Assembly (NCBI GenBank): GCA_019235885.1
Contig: JAFAKB010000018.1
Coordinates: forward strand, 1-64,000
Source of the DNA: Candidatus Eremiobacterota bacterium
GTDB lineage: Bacteria > Vulcanimicrobiota > Vulcanimicrobiia > Vulcanimicrobiales > Vulcanimicrobiaceae
Reading direction: 5' to 3'
DNA length: 64,000 nt
Both the position numbers and the translations under genes were made by a program. A model generated the notes under the pieces. It did not search any database and was not told the DNA's origin. It worked only from the letters and a program-made list of their open reading frames with translations. Below, one piece after another: positions 26,260 through 34,637 of the stretch. Position 1 is the first letter of the stretch. Each line of letters opens with the position of its first letter.

Positions 26260-26756
26260 AGAGACTCACCTTCACACGCGCGTGCGCGGTCGCGCTCCTG
26301 CTCGCGTCTGCGCTGCAGTGGACGCCGGCCGCGACCGCGGGTGCCCGCAAACCGGGGAATGCCGACGGTGCGCAGGTTTCGCAAGTGATCGCAGCGTTCG
26401 TTGCGGCGGCGAACAAAGGTGACGAGCACGCCGTCGCCGCCGCGTTCGCCGAGCACGCGGCGATCGTCTACAACGTGCCGCCGTACCGCTGGATCGGGGC
26501 CGGCGAGATCAAGCGTTTCACTGCGGACCTCGCGCGCGGCCGCGCGCAACAGGCCGCGACCGACGTCGTCCTCACCGTCAACCCGAACAAGGCGATGTTT
26601 CTCGGCGGCTCGCACGCATACGTCTCCGTTCCCGCGACGTACGCCTACAAGCAGCAAGGCCGTCCCGTCACGGAGGACGGCGTGCTGGTGTTCGTGCTCG
26701 ACAAGATCGCCGGCGCCTGGAAAATCACTTCGCTCACCTGGGGGATGGTGCGATGA
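26256..26756 (+). CDS. Secreted NTF2-like (SnoaL/DUF4440-type) protein
   Basis: A 166-residue product with a signal peptide (basic MKRLTFTR, hydrophobic core, ATAGA near residue 29) and an NTF2-like domain with the typical opening IAAFVAAANKGDEHAVAAAF and closing VLDKIAGAWKITSLTWGMVR. Such cone-shaped domains bind or convert small molecules; no catalytic set can be assigned. It overlaps gltX and the M20 peptidase by four bases on each side, so all three are coupled. The function remains open. Confidence 0.75.
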   Translation: MKRLTFTRACAVALLLASALQWTPAATAGARKPGNADGAQVSQVIAAFVAAANKGDEHAVAAAFAEHAAIVYNVPPYRWIGAGEIKRFTADLARGRAQQAATDVVLTVNPNKAMFLGGSHAYVSVPATYAYKQQGRPVTEDGVLVFVLDKIAGAWKITSLTWGMVR

Positions 26757-27940
26757 CCGGCACGCTGCCCGCGGAAACCGTCGAACGCGCCGTCGCGATC
26801 CGGCGCGAGATTCACCGGCATCCCGAGCTCGGTTTCGAGGAGCACAACACGCAGGCGATCGTCGAGCGCGAGCTCGACGCGCTCGGGATCGAGCACCGGC
26901 GCTGCGCGGGGACCGGCGTCGTCGGCGTGATCCGCGGCGCGCTGCCGGGCCGCGTCGCCGGAATGCGCGCCGACATGGACGCGCTGCCAATCACCGAGGA
27001 CTCCGGCGAACCGTGCGCCTCGGAGATCAAAGGGAAGATGCACGCCTGCGGGCACGACTCGCACACCGCGATGCTGCTCGGCGCGGCGCGCGAGCTGCAG
27101 CAGTCGCGCGCGACGCTGCACGGATCCGTCGTGCTGTTGTTCCAGCCGGCGGAAGAAGGGCCGGGCGGCGCGCTCCCGATGATCGACGAGGGCGCGCTCG
27201 AGAACCCGCGCGTCGACGCGGTCACGATGCTGCACGTCGATCCGCGCCTGCCGACCGGAACGATCGGCGTTACGCCTGGTCCGGTCAACGCCGCCGCCGA
27301 CCAGTTTCATCTCACCATTCGCGGCAAAGGCGGACACGGCGCGTATCCGCACAAGGCGGTCGACGTGATCCCGTGCGCGGCCGCGACGATTCTCGCGCTG
27401 CAGAACGTCGTCGCGCGCGAGACCGATCCGCTCGCCTCGATGGTCGTCACCGTCGGCACGATCGAAAGCGGCTACCGCAACAACGTCATCGCCGACAAAG
27501 CGTTCATGACCGGCACGGTGCGCACGCACGATCCTGCGATCCGTGAAACCGCCGAAGGCAAGCTGCGCCGCATCGTCGAGGGCGTCGCCGAAGCGTACGG
27601 CGCCCGCGCGCAGCTCGACATGATCTACGGCTATCCGCCGGTGGTGAACGATGGCGCGCTGGCGGAGTCGTTCGCGGAGCACATGCGCGGTGCCGGCGTC
27701 CCGGTCGAACGCCCCGCGCCCACGATGGGCGGCGAAGACTTCGCCTACTTCGCGCAGCGCGTCCCCGGCGTGATGGTCCGGCTCGGGATATACAACGAAG
27801 AGCTCGGCAGCATCCACTCCGGCCACAGCCCGCAGTTCCGGCTCGACGAGGGCGCGATCCCGACCGGGATCAAGACGCTCGTCGCCTTCGCGCGCGGCGT
27901 CGGCGACGGTTCAGTTTCCGTCCCCGAGCGCCGGCCGTAG
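26753..27940 (+). CDS. M20D amidohydrolase (hippurate/IAA-amino acid hydrolase type)
   Basis: A 395-residue zinc or manganese peptidase. The metal-binding blocks RADMDALPI, HACGHDSHTAMLLG and PAEEGPGGA are intact, the dimerisation domain starts near residue 185 (GKGGHGAYPHKAVD), and the C-terminal metal His lies in GIYNEELGSIHSGHSPQF. Members cleave N-acyl or N-aminoacyl amides such as hippurate, indole-acetyl-amino acids or diaminopimelate precursors; the exact substrate is not predictable. It is cytoplasmic, with no signal peptide. It is the last of gltX-NTF2-M20, joined by ATGA overlaps. Confidence 0.9.
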   Translation: MTGTLPAETVERAVAIRREIHRHPELGFEEHNTQAIVERELDALGIEHRRCAGTGVVGVIRGALPGRVAGMRADMDALPITEDSGEPCASEIKGKMHACGHDSHTAMLLGAARELQQSRATLHGSVVLLFQPAEEGPGGALPMIDEGALENPRVDAVTMLHVDPRLPTGTIGVTPGPVNAAADQFHLTIRGKGGHGAYPHKAVDVIPCAAATILALQNVVARETDPLASMVVTVGTIESGYRNNVIADKAFMTGTVRTHDPAIRETAEGKLRRIVEGVAEAYGARAQLDMIYGYPPVVNDGALAESFAEHMRGAGVPVERPAPTMGGEDFAYFAQRVPGVMVRLGIYNEELGSIHSGHSPQFRLDEGAIPTGIKTLVAFARGVGDGSVSVPERRP

Positions 27941-28004
27941 CGCCTTCCCTCCACCGCATCCCCCGGCTCGTCCACAAGGTGTAGTGCAGAATGTGGAGGG
28001 CGTG

Positions 28005-28021
28005 CACAATATCTTGTGGTG
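28005..28021 (+). promoter_or_regulatory. Second copy of the palindromic site found upstream of ftsA
   Basis: CACAATATCTTGTGGTG matches 15 of 17 bases with 21009-21025. It lies in the 113-bp gap between the M20 peptidase gene and the SRPBCC gene, 33 bp before the latter's first ATG. A TCGTCCACA DnaA-box-like sequence (27968) is nearby. Two such sites in front of unrelated genes suggest a shared regulator. Confidence 0.5.
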
Positions 28022-28053
28022 GACCGGAAGGTTCGTGCCGATAACGGCGCCGA

Positions 28054-28575
28054 ATGGGTCGGCTCATGGCAATGCCGTCCGTGTCTTTGGACCGGCCGTC
28101 AGCGCGGGCCCTCCACCGCAGCCAAGACGTCGCGTCGCCCGCGCGCACGGCCTTCGACCTCGTCTGCGAGGTCGAGAAGTGGCCGGTGTGGTTGTCGTTC
28201 GTGCGCAGCGCACGACGGCTTGAACCGGCCGAGCAGATCGCGCTGGGAAGCGAGATCGCGGTCCGCTCCAACCTGATCCCCGGCGAGGACGAAGAGCTCT
28301 TCGAAGTCGACCGGTACATCCCGGGGCACCAGCTCTCGCTGGTCGGCGCGTTCTCGGTCCGGCGCCGCATCGACATCCGGATCGAGCAAAAGTCCGAGCG
28401 CTCGAAGCTCGTCGTCCGGGTCGACTACCCGACCTACGGCGGCATGCTCGGCGCCCTCGTCGACCGGCTGACCAGGCGCCGCAAGCTCGACATCGCGCTC
28501 AACGACTCGCTCATCCACTTCAAGGGGCTGTGCGAGTTCGACCACTCGCCCGACGCGATTCTCGACGACTTCTAG
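28054..28575 (+). CDS. SRPBCC (START/Bet v1-like) protein
   Basis: A 173-residue protein with a helix-grip lipid/polyketide-binding fold: AFDLVCEVEKWPVWLSFVRS at the N-terminus is the standard 'polyketide cyclase/COQ10' opening, then FEVDRYIPGHQLSLVGAF and a C-terminal long helix. Three in-frame ATGs (28054, 28066, 28072) compete for start and none has a strong ribosome-binding site. Ligand and role are unknown; COQ10-like quinone chaperones and polyketide cyclases share this fold. It begins a short run of small genes (FmdB, membrane protein). Confidence 0.8.
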   Translation: MGRLMAMPSVSLDRPSARALHRSQDVASPARTAFDLVCEVEKWPVWLSFVRSARRLEPAEQIALGSEIAVRSNLIPGEDEELFEVDRYIPGHQLSLVGAFSVRRRIDIRIEQKSERSKLVVRVDYPTYGGMLGALVDRLTRRRKLDIALNDSLIHFKGLCEFDHSPDAILDDF

Positions 28576-28629
28576 CCGCCGGCCTAGCACTCGTTGACCG
28601 AGTTTGCTAAAGCGGGTAGACTGTAGGGG

Positions 28630-28974
28630 ATGCCCCTCTACGACTACCGCTGCCGCGCTTGTTCGAAGGTGACCGAGGTCCGTCACGCCTTCCGCGAGGC
28701 GTACCAGGGCACGTGCCCGGCCTGCGGGAGCGACCAGCTCGCGCGCGTCTTCAATCCCGCCGGAATCGTCTTCAAGGGCTCCGGATTCTACTTGACCGAC
28801 TCGCGCAAGCAGGCCGAGGCGAAAGCGTCCGCCGGGAAATCGTCCGACGGGAAATCGGCCGAGGCGAAGTCGTCCGACGCGAAATCGTCCGAGGGCTCGA
28901 CCGCCACGTCGCCGGCGCCGGCCGCGACGCCGAGCGACGCCGGGTCGAAGAAGAGCGACGCGAGCGCGGCGTAG
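28630..28974 (+). CDS. FmdB-family zinc ribbon protein
   Basis: A 114-residue protein. Residues 1-57 are the FmdB-type zinc ribbon (MPLYDYRCRAC and CPACGS supply the four Cys; VFNPAGIVFKGSGFYLTDS is the family's conserved end). Residues 58-114 are a low-complexity Ser/Ala/Lys tail with degenerate repeats of the form KSSDGKS and AKSSDAKS, encoded by imperfect direct repeats near 28830-28905. FmdB was named as a putative regulator of formamidase and acetamidase genes, but in most bacteria the role is unknown. The next gene starts two bases after its stop. Confidence 0.88.
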   Translation: MPLYDYRCRACSKVTEVRHAFREAYQGTCPACGSDQLARVFNPAGIVFKGSGFYLTDSRKQAEAKASAGKSSDGKSAEAKSSDAKSSEGSTATSPAPAATPSDAGSKKSDASAA

Positions 28975-28976
28975 GC

Positions 28977-29318
28977 GTGTCGCCGGACCGGATCGTCTGG
29001 TGGGTGACCATCGTCGCCCTGGTCGTAATCCTCGCCTTCGCCGGGCTGCAGCTGATGCGCGCGGTCCGCGAGCTCAAGCGGTTCACCACCCGGCTCGATG
29101 AGCTCGCCGACCTGCCGGTGCTGAAGGCGCTCGAACGTACTCAGCGCCGCCTGGCGGCGCTCGAGCCGGCCTTCGCGCAGCTTGCACCGCTAGTCGGCCG
29201 CGCGACGGTCGCGCTCGCGATTATCCGCAAAGGCCCGATCCCGCCCGAGATGATCGCGGCGGTCCTGCGCATTCGCAGCGAGCTCGCGGAGTTCCGGCGC
29301 TTCGCGCCGCGCCGTTAG
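28977..29318 (+). CDS. Small membrane-anchored helical protein
   Basis: A 113-residue product from a GTG start. One N-terminal membrane segment (IVWWVTIVALVVILAFAGL, about residues 6-24) is followed by a long helical region (LMRAVRELKRFTTRLDELAD) and an Ala/Leu-rich C-terminus. The layout resembles DUF948-like anchored coiled-coil proteins. It overlaps the convergent methyltransferase by four bases and probably shares the fmdB transcript. Function unknown. Confidence 0.65.
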   Translation: MSPDRIVWWVTIVALVVILAFAGLQLMRAVRELKRFTTRLDELADLPVLKALERTQRRLAALEPAFAQLAPLVGRATVALAIIRKGPIPPEMIAAVLRIRSELAEFRRFAPRR

Positions 29319-30442
29319 CCCCCGGGCGGCGGCTCCTCCTCGGGCGGTTCCCACGACCAGCCGAAGCCGGTCTTCTCGCCCTCGCCTGCACCGCCGAAGG
29401 GCGGTTCTTCCTCGCCCTCGTCCGGCAGCGCGAACGGCGCGCCGAACGGCGGCGCCGTCGCGCGCTCCGGCGGCGGAGCGGCGGGCGGCGGCGCATTCCG
29501 CGGCGGCGGAGGAGACGTCGGAGACGATAGGGCTCGGGCCGGCTGGGGCGCCGGCGCCGAGGGCGGCTCCTCCGATGCGAAGCCGAAGCTGGGCGGCGGC
29601 GGTGGGGGTTGCTGCGGCGGCGGCACGGGTGGCGAGGGGGGAGCCGGCGCCCGGACCGGCGCGGCTGCGGCCGGGCGATGCGCGGCGGGCGCGGGGCCAG
29701 CGTAGGGCCGGAACGGCTCGCCGCTGCCTTGCGGGAGCGCTTCCCCGGCCGCGGTGCCGACGAGCACGATGCGCGAGAGCGGCAGCAGTTGCGCGTCGGG
29801 CCGGGCAGCGAGCTCGCGCAGCTCGTCGAGGTACGCCTTCGGCATCTCCTCGATCGCCATCGCTTCGAGGATGAGCGAGACGGTTTCGGCGACGGCGTGC
29901 TTCGGCGGGACGCGGGTGAAGGTGAAGAGGTTCTGCCACACGTCGGCCTTCACGATCGCGAGCAGCTTGCGCCAGTAGTCGATCGGCTGATAGCCTTCGA
30001 ATTGTCCGGCCTCGCGTTTCGCGCGCCCGTACAGCGCGGCGATCCGCTTGCCGAGCGCGTCGGCGGGCGGCGAGGGCTCGACGATCGCGACGCGCTTGCC
30101 GACGCGAGCCAGCTCCGAGACGACCTGCGCGTGGAAGCCCGGATCGATCTCGTGCAGGTAATGCATCGCGACCGCGACGTCGTACGCACCTTCGGTCGCG
30201 GGAATCATCGTCGCGCTGCCGCGCATGACGGCGGCGCCGGTCTGTTCGATCCGCTCCGCGGCGGCGTCCCCGAGGCCGAGCACCGTGACGTCGGCGCCGA
30301 TCTCGACCGCGCGCCGGATCCACGCGCCGTCGTTCGCGAGGCCGAGGAAGAGCGCGCGCTCGCCGGAGCGCAGCGCCAGCGCATCCCAGATCTGCTCGTC
30401 GATGCGGTACGACTCGCGCTGAAACTCGGCGACGTCAGTCAC
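29315..30442 (-). CDS. SAM-dependent methyltransferase-like protein with proline-rich tail
   Basis: A 375-residue product. Residues about 30-165 resemble a class I methyltransferase core (GERALFLGLANDGAWIRR as motif I region, AYDVAVAMHYLHEI as motif IV region), although the GxGxG loop is degenerate (FLGLAND). From about residue 240 the chain becomes an unusual proline-rich tail of about 130 residues (PPPQQPPPPPPS and similar) ending in acidic EEEPPFGG and EEEPPPGG. The tail looks disordered and may bind partners or the cell surface. It converges with the membrane ORF and is followed upstream by tRNA-Leu. Catalytic activity is uncertain. Confidence 0.7.
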   Translation of the reverse strand: MTDVAEFQRESYRIDEQIWDALALRSGERALFLGLANDGAWIRRAVEIGADVTVLGLGDAAAERIEQTGAAVMRGSATMIPATEGAYDVAVAMHYLHEIDPGFHAQVVSELARVGKRVAIVEPSPPADALGKRIAALYGRAKREAGQFEGYQPIDYWRKLLAIVKADVWQNLFTFTRVPPKHAVAETVSLILEAMAIEEMPKAYLDELRELAARPDAQLLPLSRIVLVGTAAGEALPQGSGEPFRPYAGPAPAAHRPAAAAPVRAPAPPSPPVPPPQQPPPPPPSFGFASEEPPSAPAPQPARALSSPTSPPPPRNAPPPAAPPPERATAPPFGAPFALPDEGEEEPPFGGAGEGEKTGFGWSWEPPEEEPPPGG

Positions 30443-30526
30443 GTGGGTTCACCTTCGGTGAACCCTTCGCGTTCGGGCTTCGCCCGATCCGCCCGCCGTC
30501 GTCTGCCGGACAAGCCCGGCAGACTC

Positions 30527-33500
30527 CTAGGGAAGGTGGGACTCGAACCCACATGAGCTCTCACTCGGTCGCTTTTGAGGCGACTGCGTATACCGTTTCG
30601 CCACTTCCCCGTCTTGCTCGCTGGACGGAGGTCGATTCGCGGCGACCCAGGCCCGCTCCGCCTCGGCGAACGCCGCCGCCCCGGACGCATTTCCGAACGC
30701 GCTCGACGCGAAGGTGAGCCGCCGCCAGCCGCCTGGCGCAAGCACGAGGCGCAGCGTGCCATTGCTCCGCGCGGGGGTCCAGGAGACGGACTCGACGTCT
30801 TCGGGGCGCCACGCGACGGAGAAGACGCGGATCCCGCGCACGGGCCGCGTTCCGATCCTCCAGAACGTCATCGCACGACTGAAGGCGACGCCGCCGCCGC
30901 GCGGATCGAGGGTGGCCGGGCGATTCGAGGGATAGCGGCCGGTACCGTCGTCCAGCGACGTGCCGCGCTCGGCGATCGCCGAGTAGGAGACGAGCCGCTG
31001 CGCGGGCGCGTCTCCGCGGGGGGTGAGCCGCAGATCGGCGACGAGCCGGTCCGCGCGCCCGAGCGCGAGGACGCGCTCCAACCGCGCTCCGTCCGGCACG
31101 ACGTCCGGCGCGTCGTACGCAAGATACGCGCCCGCGGCACTCGCGCTCCCTGCGCGCGCGAATGTGCAGACGGAATACGGGCGGTTGAACATCCCGGCCG
31201 GGTACGTGTGCGTGTATTTCGCGATGCGGTCGGTCGCCGACGGCGGCGGTTGGATCAGTACGTCGTCGCGCAGCGCGCCCGTCGCGTCGAACGCGTTCTC
31301 CGCGCGAGCATCGACGTCGTCGTCCGTGAACCGCGGACCGAACGAGACGACGCGCGCGCCGCCGTTCGGAACAGCGATCACGCGCACGCGCCCGTTCTCG
31401 AGGACAACCGCCGGCATCCCGTCACGGAACACGTCGGCGACTCGGGCCGTCGCGCCGGTACCCCGCTTTTGCTCTTGGAAAACTTTGTACGCGGAGGCAA
31501 CCGTATCCGGCGCGAGGCGTATGTCGTCGATCGCAAGAGGCTCGCGGGCATAGTCGACGATGCCGACGCGAACGAGCTCCGCCGGCTTTCCGCCGAGCGG
31601 CGCGATCTGCGCGCCGCTCAGCGTGACATGCCGAGGGACGCCGCGAAGGTCCGTGACGATCTCGCAACGCGGCGCGGCACCCGCGCGCGGCGGCCTCGCG
31701 ACATGTGCGGCACCGAGCTTCTCCGGTTGCGGATACCCGGCGATGAACACGGGGACGCCGTGCTCGTCGCGTCCGTCGAACGCGCACGTCGTGGAGAGCT
31801 GGTCGCCGGCGCGATACCGGGGATCGGCCGCATGCAGATCGAGCTGCGCGACGACGATGCGCGCGTCGCGCGGCGGCAGCATGAACGGCCGCAGACCGCG
31901 AAACGTCGGCCCGAACGCGCGCGGGTCGGCGGCGAGCGATCGTGCGCTCCAGTTCTCGACGACCGCGAAGCTTCCGCGCGGTCCCGCCAGGACGGTGGCG
32001 TTCGGCGTGCGCGCGACGTCACGCGCGTCGTCCACCGAGGGGATCGTGCGGACGTGCAGCCGTCGCGCGCGGCGCACGAGCACGCTCGGCGTTGCGGGCG
32101 GCGCGACGAGGTAACGGAACGCGCGCAGCCGCGCATCGCTTACGGCAAACGGATCGATGACGTCGCAGCCTACACCGCTCGCGCGGCAAGCGGCGAGCTG
32201 TGCTTTCAGGGCGGTTGCCGCCGCGAACGCCTTCGTGCGGCCGTCGTACGGCAGCGCGATCGGCGCAATGCGGCGTGCTTCTTCGAGCGCCGGGCCGTAG
32301 AGTGCGAGCGCGCCGAAGAGACGGCGCGTCGTGTACAGCCGGTCGATGCGGTCGTTTGAGACCGGCCTCTCGGGCGGCTCCTCGTCATCGAGCGGAAAGG
32401 CGGCGTCCCAACGGTAGAGCGCGTTCGAGAACGGCGCTTCCCAACCGAACGGTGCGAGCGTGTCGTGAAGCGGGAAGACGATCAGTCCCTTCAGTCCGAA
32501 CGCGGTCAGCTCGCCGAGCGCGAGCGACGTGTTCGTCGGATCCGCCGGCCGCGGCTGCGGGTCTTCGGGGCCGGCGAGCCAGCCGGCTTGAAACTCGCTA
32601 GATGCCAGCGGTCCGCGCTCCTGCGTGCGCAGCGTCGCGGTGGCGAAGGCGAGCTCGGCGCGGTCGTGCTCGCCGATCGCGTACGCGTCGCTCTGGTACC
32701 AGTTTCCCATCGCCCATACCGGCGACGACGACGGAACCTTCATCTCGAAGGTGTTGATGAACACCGGCGTGCGCCGCCCGACGACCTGGCGCGCTTGCGC
32801 TTCGAGCCAGCGCAGGTACGCGTGCAAGTGCGGAGCGCGGTAGGTGTCGTTGTCGAGATACGCGCCTTGATCGTCGTCGAGCTGCACCGCGAGCACGCGG
32901 TCCGCGACCGGTTTGAACTCTTGCAGCGCGCGGTGCAGCCAGCGGGACGCGTAGCGCAGGTGCGTCGCGTTTCGCATCCACTCCGACGCGGCGTCGTCGC
33001 TGCGCGCGTTCTGCAGCGTCGCGGTTGCGGGGTAACGCCCTTCGAGCACGTCGTGCAGCGGCATCCCGTATTCGCGGCGCTGCAGCAGCCAGGCCGGATA
33101 GCCGCCGTTGCGCCACTCGTTCCGAATCACCGGCCCCGGCCGCACGACGAACGCGAAGCCGAGCTCCTTGCCGAGCCGCAACACCTCGCGCAGATCGCGG
33201 CGGGGGCTCGTGCGCCCGGTGAAGTCGAAGTCGCCGTCGGCCAGCTCGTGCCAGTTCCACGGCACGTACAGGTCCAGCGTGTTCGCGCCAAGCTCGCGCA
33301 TGCGCAGCATCGCCTCGCGCCAGCGCGAGCGCGGGATGCGCTCGTAGAAGAACGCGCCGCCGAGAAAGAAGAACGGCTTGCCGTCGAGCGTCAGCACCGG
33401 CTCGCCGTGCTCGCGGACGACGACCGCGTGTCCGAACGAAGGCTGCGCGCTCGCCGTGCTTCCCTGCGCGAGCGCCGGCACGCACGCGACCACGCACAGA

Positions 33501-33553
33501 ACCGCCGCGGCGACGAACGAGCAGGTCCGGCGAAGGGCCTCGCCTCGGATCAT
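30527..33553 (-). CDS. Secreted GH35 beta-galactosidase-like hydrolase
   Basis: A protein of about 980-1008 residues with a signal peptide (MIRGEALRRTCSFVAAAVLC, cut near ALAQG). The GH35 barrel occupies about residues 50-400: PFFFLGGAFFYERIPRSRW, RPGPVIRNEWRNGGYPAWLL with the acid/base Glu, and SSEFQAGWLAGP with the nucleophile Glu. The C-terminal half is beta-rich. The reading frame has no stop before tRNA-Leu: the last 28 codons are the tRNA gene itself, and the TAG uses its final bases. The true protein probably ends near DGEV or has lost its stop. It diverges from the esterase gene by 21 bp. Galactosidase specificity is inferred from the family. Confidence 0.85.
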   Translation of the reverse strand: MIRGEALRRTCSFVAAAVLCVVACVPALAQGSTASAQPSFGHAVVVREHGEPVLTLDGKPFFFLGGAFFYERIPRSRWREAMLRMRELGANTLDLYVPWNWHELADGDFDFTGRTSPRRDLREVLRLGKELGFAFVVRPGPVIRNEWRNGGYPAWLLQRREYGMPLHDVLEGRYPATATLQNARSDDAASEWMRNATHLRYASRWLHRALQEFKPVADRVLAVQLDDDQGAYLDNDTYRAPHLHAYLRWLEAQARQVVGRRTPVFINTFEMKVPSSSPVWAMGNWYQSDAYAIGEHDRAELAFATATLRTQERGPLASSEFQAGWLAGPEDPQPRPADPTNTSLALGELTAFGLKGLIVFPLHDTLAPFGWEAPFSNALYRWDAAFPLDDEEPPERPVSNDRIDRLYTTRRLFGALALYGPALEEARRIAPIALPYDGRTKAFAAATALKAQLAACRASGVGCDVIDPFAVSDARLRAFRYLVAPPATPSVLVRRARRLHVRTIPSVDDARDVARTPNATVLAGPRGSFAVVENWSARSLAADPRAFGPTFRGLRPFMLPPRDARIVVAQLDLHAADPRYRAGDQLSTTCAFDGRDEHGVPVFIAGYPQPEKLGAAHVARPPRAGAAPRCEIVTDLRGVPRHVTLSGAQIAPLGGKPAELVRVGIVDYAREPLAIDDIRLAPDTVASAYKVFQEQKRGTGATARVADVFRDGMPAVVLENGRVRVIAVPNGGARVVSFGPRFTDDDVDARAENAFDATGALRDDVLIQPPPSATDRIAKYTHTYPAGMFNRPYSVCTFARAGSASAAGAYLAYDAPDVVPDGARLERVLALGRADRLVADLRLTPRGDAPAQRLVSYSAIAERGTSLDDGTGRYPSNRPATLDPRGGGVAFSRAMTFWRIGTRPVRGIRVFSVAWRPEDVESVSWTPARSNGTLRLVLAPGGWRRLTFASSAFGNASGAAAFAEAERAWVAANRPPSSEQDGEVAKRYTQSPQKRPSESSCGFESHLP
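30528..30610 (-). tRNA. tRNA-Leu(CAA)
   Basis: An 83-nt class II tRNA on the minus strand: acceptor GGGGAAG pairs with CTTCCCT (one G-U), the anticodon loop is CTCAAAA inside GTCGC/GCGAC, giving anticodon CAA, there is a long variable arm, and the T-arm is GTGGGTTCGAGTCCCAC. CCA is not encoded. The whole gene lies inside the 3' part of the GH35 reading frame. Confidence 0.93.
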
Positions 33554-33574
33554 ACGAACGCCCTTCGCCGTCCC

Positions 33575-34603
33575 GTGAACGAACTCTCGCTCCTCCTCCA
33601 CCTGCGCGGCACGCTGCGCATCGACGTGATCGACAGCGCGGCGCTGCGCGGCAACCCGCTCGGCGATCCCTCGGCGCGTCCGCTCGCGGTCTACACCCCG
33701 CCCGGCTACGATCCCGAAGGTTCGCGCCGCTATCCGGTGCTGTACTGCCTGCACGGCTACACCGGCGACGTCGCCGCGCTCGTCTCCGCGCGCGCCTGGG
33801 AGACGAACGTCGTGCAGTGGGCCGACCGCCTGACCACGTCGGGCCGGATGCCGCCCGCGATCCTGGCGATCGTCGACGGGTTCACGCGATTGGGCGGCTC
33901 GCAGTACGTCGACTCGGTTCACAACGGCGACTACGCGACCTACACCGTGCGCGACGTGATCGGTCACGTCGACGCCCACTACCGCACGATCGCAAGCGAA
34001 GGCGGCCGCGCGGTGTTCGGCAAGTCGTCGGGCGGGTTCGGCGCGCTGCACCTCTCGCTCGCGTATCCGGGCACCTTCGCCGCGTTCGCCTCGCACAGCG
34101 GCGACACGTACTTCCGCTACGCGCAGATGCCTTCGTTCGCGACCTGCCAGCGCACGCTCGAAGGGTTCGCTTCACTCGAGGCGTTCGTCGAAGAGTTCGA
34201 GCGCCGCCCGAAGCGGCCGCAGCACTACTACACGACGATCGAGCAGCTCGGCTACGCGGCGGCGTACTCGCCGCGCGAGGCGAAGGCGCTCGCGCTCGAC
34301 CTGCCCTGGGACGAGGAGACCGGCGAGCTGCGCGAGGACGTCTTCGCGCGCTGGCTCGCGTTCGACCCCTGCGAGCGCGTCGCATCGGGACGTGCGACGC
34401 TTGAGCGCTTGCGACTGCGCTATCTCGACTGCGGCCGCAAGGACGAGTACGCGCTCGACGTCGGCGCACGCGTCTTCACCAAGCGCTGCCGCGAGCTGGG
34501 CCTGGAGGTGCGGCACGAAGAGTTCGACGACGACCACCGCAACGTCGGCTACCGCTACGAGATCTCGCTCCCCGCAATGGCCGAAGTCCTCGACCGCGCA
34601 TAG
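33575..34603 (+). CDS. Esterase of the EstD/Fes (alpha/beta hydrolase) family
   Basis: A 342-residue hydrolase from a GTG start (MNELSLLLHLRGTLRIDVID). The putative-esterase signatures YPVLYCLHGYTGD and VFGKSSGGFGALHLSLAYP are present, the latter with the nucleophile Ser in GKSSGG near residue 151. A C-terminal DDDHRNVGYRYE holds the likely catalytic His. No signal peptide is seen. The gene diverges from the secreted GH35 enzyme, so a joint role in handling acylated sugars is possible, though only position suggests it. A strong hairpin overlaps its 3' end. Confidence 0.8.
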   Translation: MNELSLLLHLRGTLRIDVIDSAALRGNPLGDPSARPLAVYTPPGYDPEGSRRYPVLYCLHGYTGDVAALVSARAWETNVVQWADRLTTSGRMPPAILAIVDGFTRLGGSQYVDSVHNGDYATYTVRDVIGHVDAHYRTIASEGGRAVFGKSSGGFGALHLSLAYPGTFAAFASHSGDTYFRYAQMPSFATCQRTLEGFASLEAFVEEFERRPKRPQHYYTTIEQLGYAAAYSPREAKALALDLPWDEETGELREDVFARWLAFDPCERVASGRATLERLRLRYLDCGRKDEYALDVGARVFTKRCRELGLEVRHEEFDDDHRNVGYRYEISLPAMAEVLDRA

Positions 34604-34618
34604 CGGACGAGGACTTCG
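34582..34618. terminator. Bidirectional terminator-like hairpin
   Basis: CGAAGTCCTCG (34582-34592) and its exact complement (34608-34618) form an 11-bp stem that can extend inward by CCGC/GCGG. It covers the esterase stop codon and faces the convergent lipoprotein gene, so it can serve both directions. No T run follows. Confidence 0.55.
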
Positions 34619-34637
34619 AGGATTGCAGTACCGGGAG

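Noticed and set aside
28825-28910. CRISPR-like repeats in fmdB
   Set aside because: They are imperfect Ser/Lys/Ala codon repeats inside one gene, with no spacers or cas genes.
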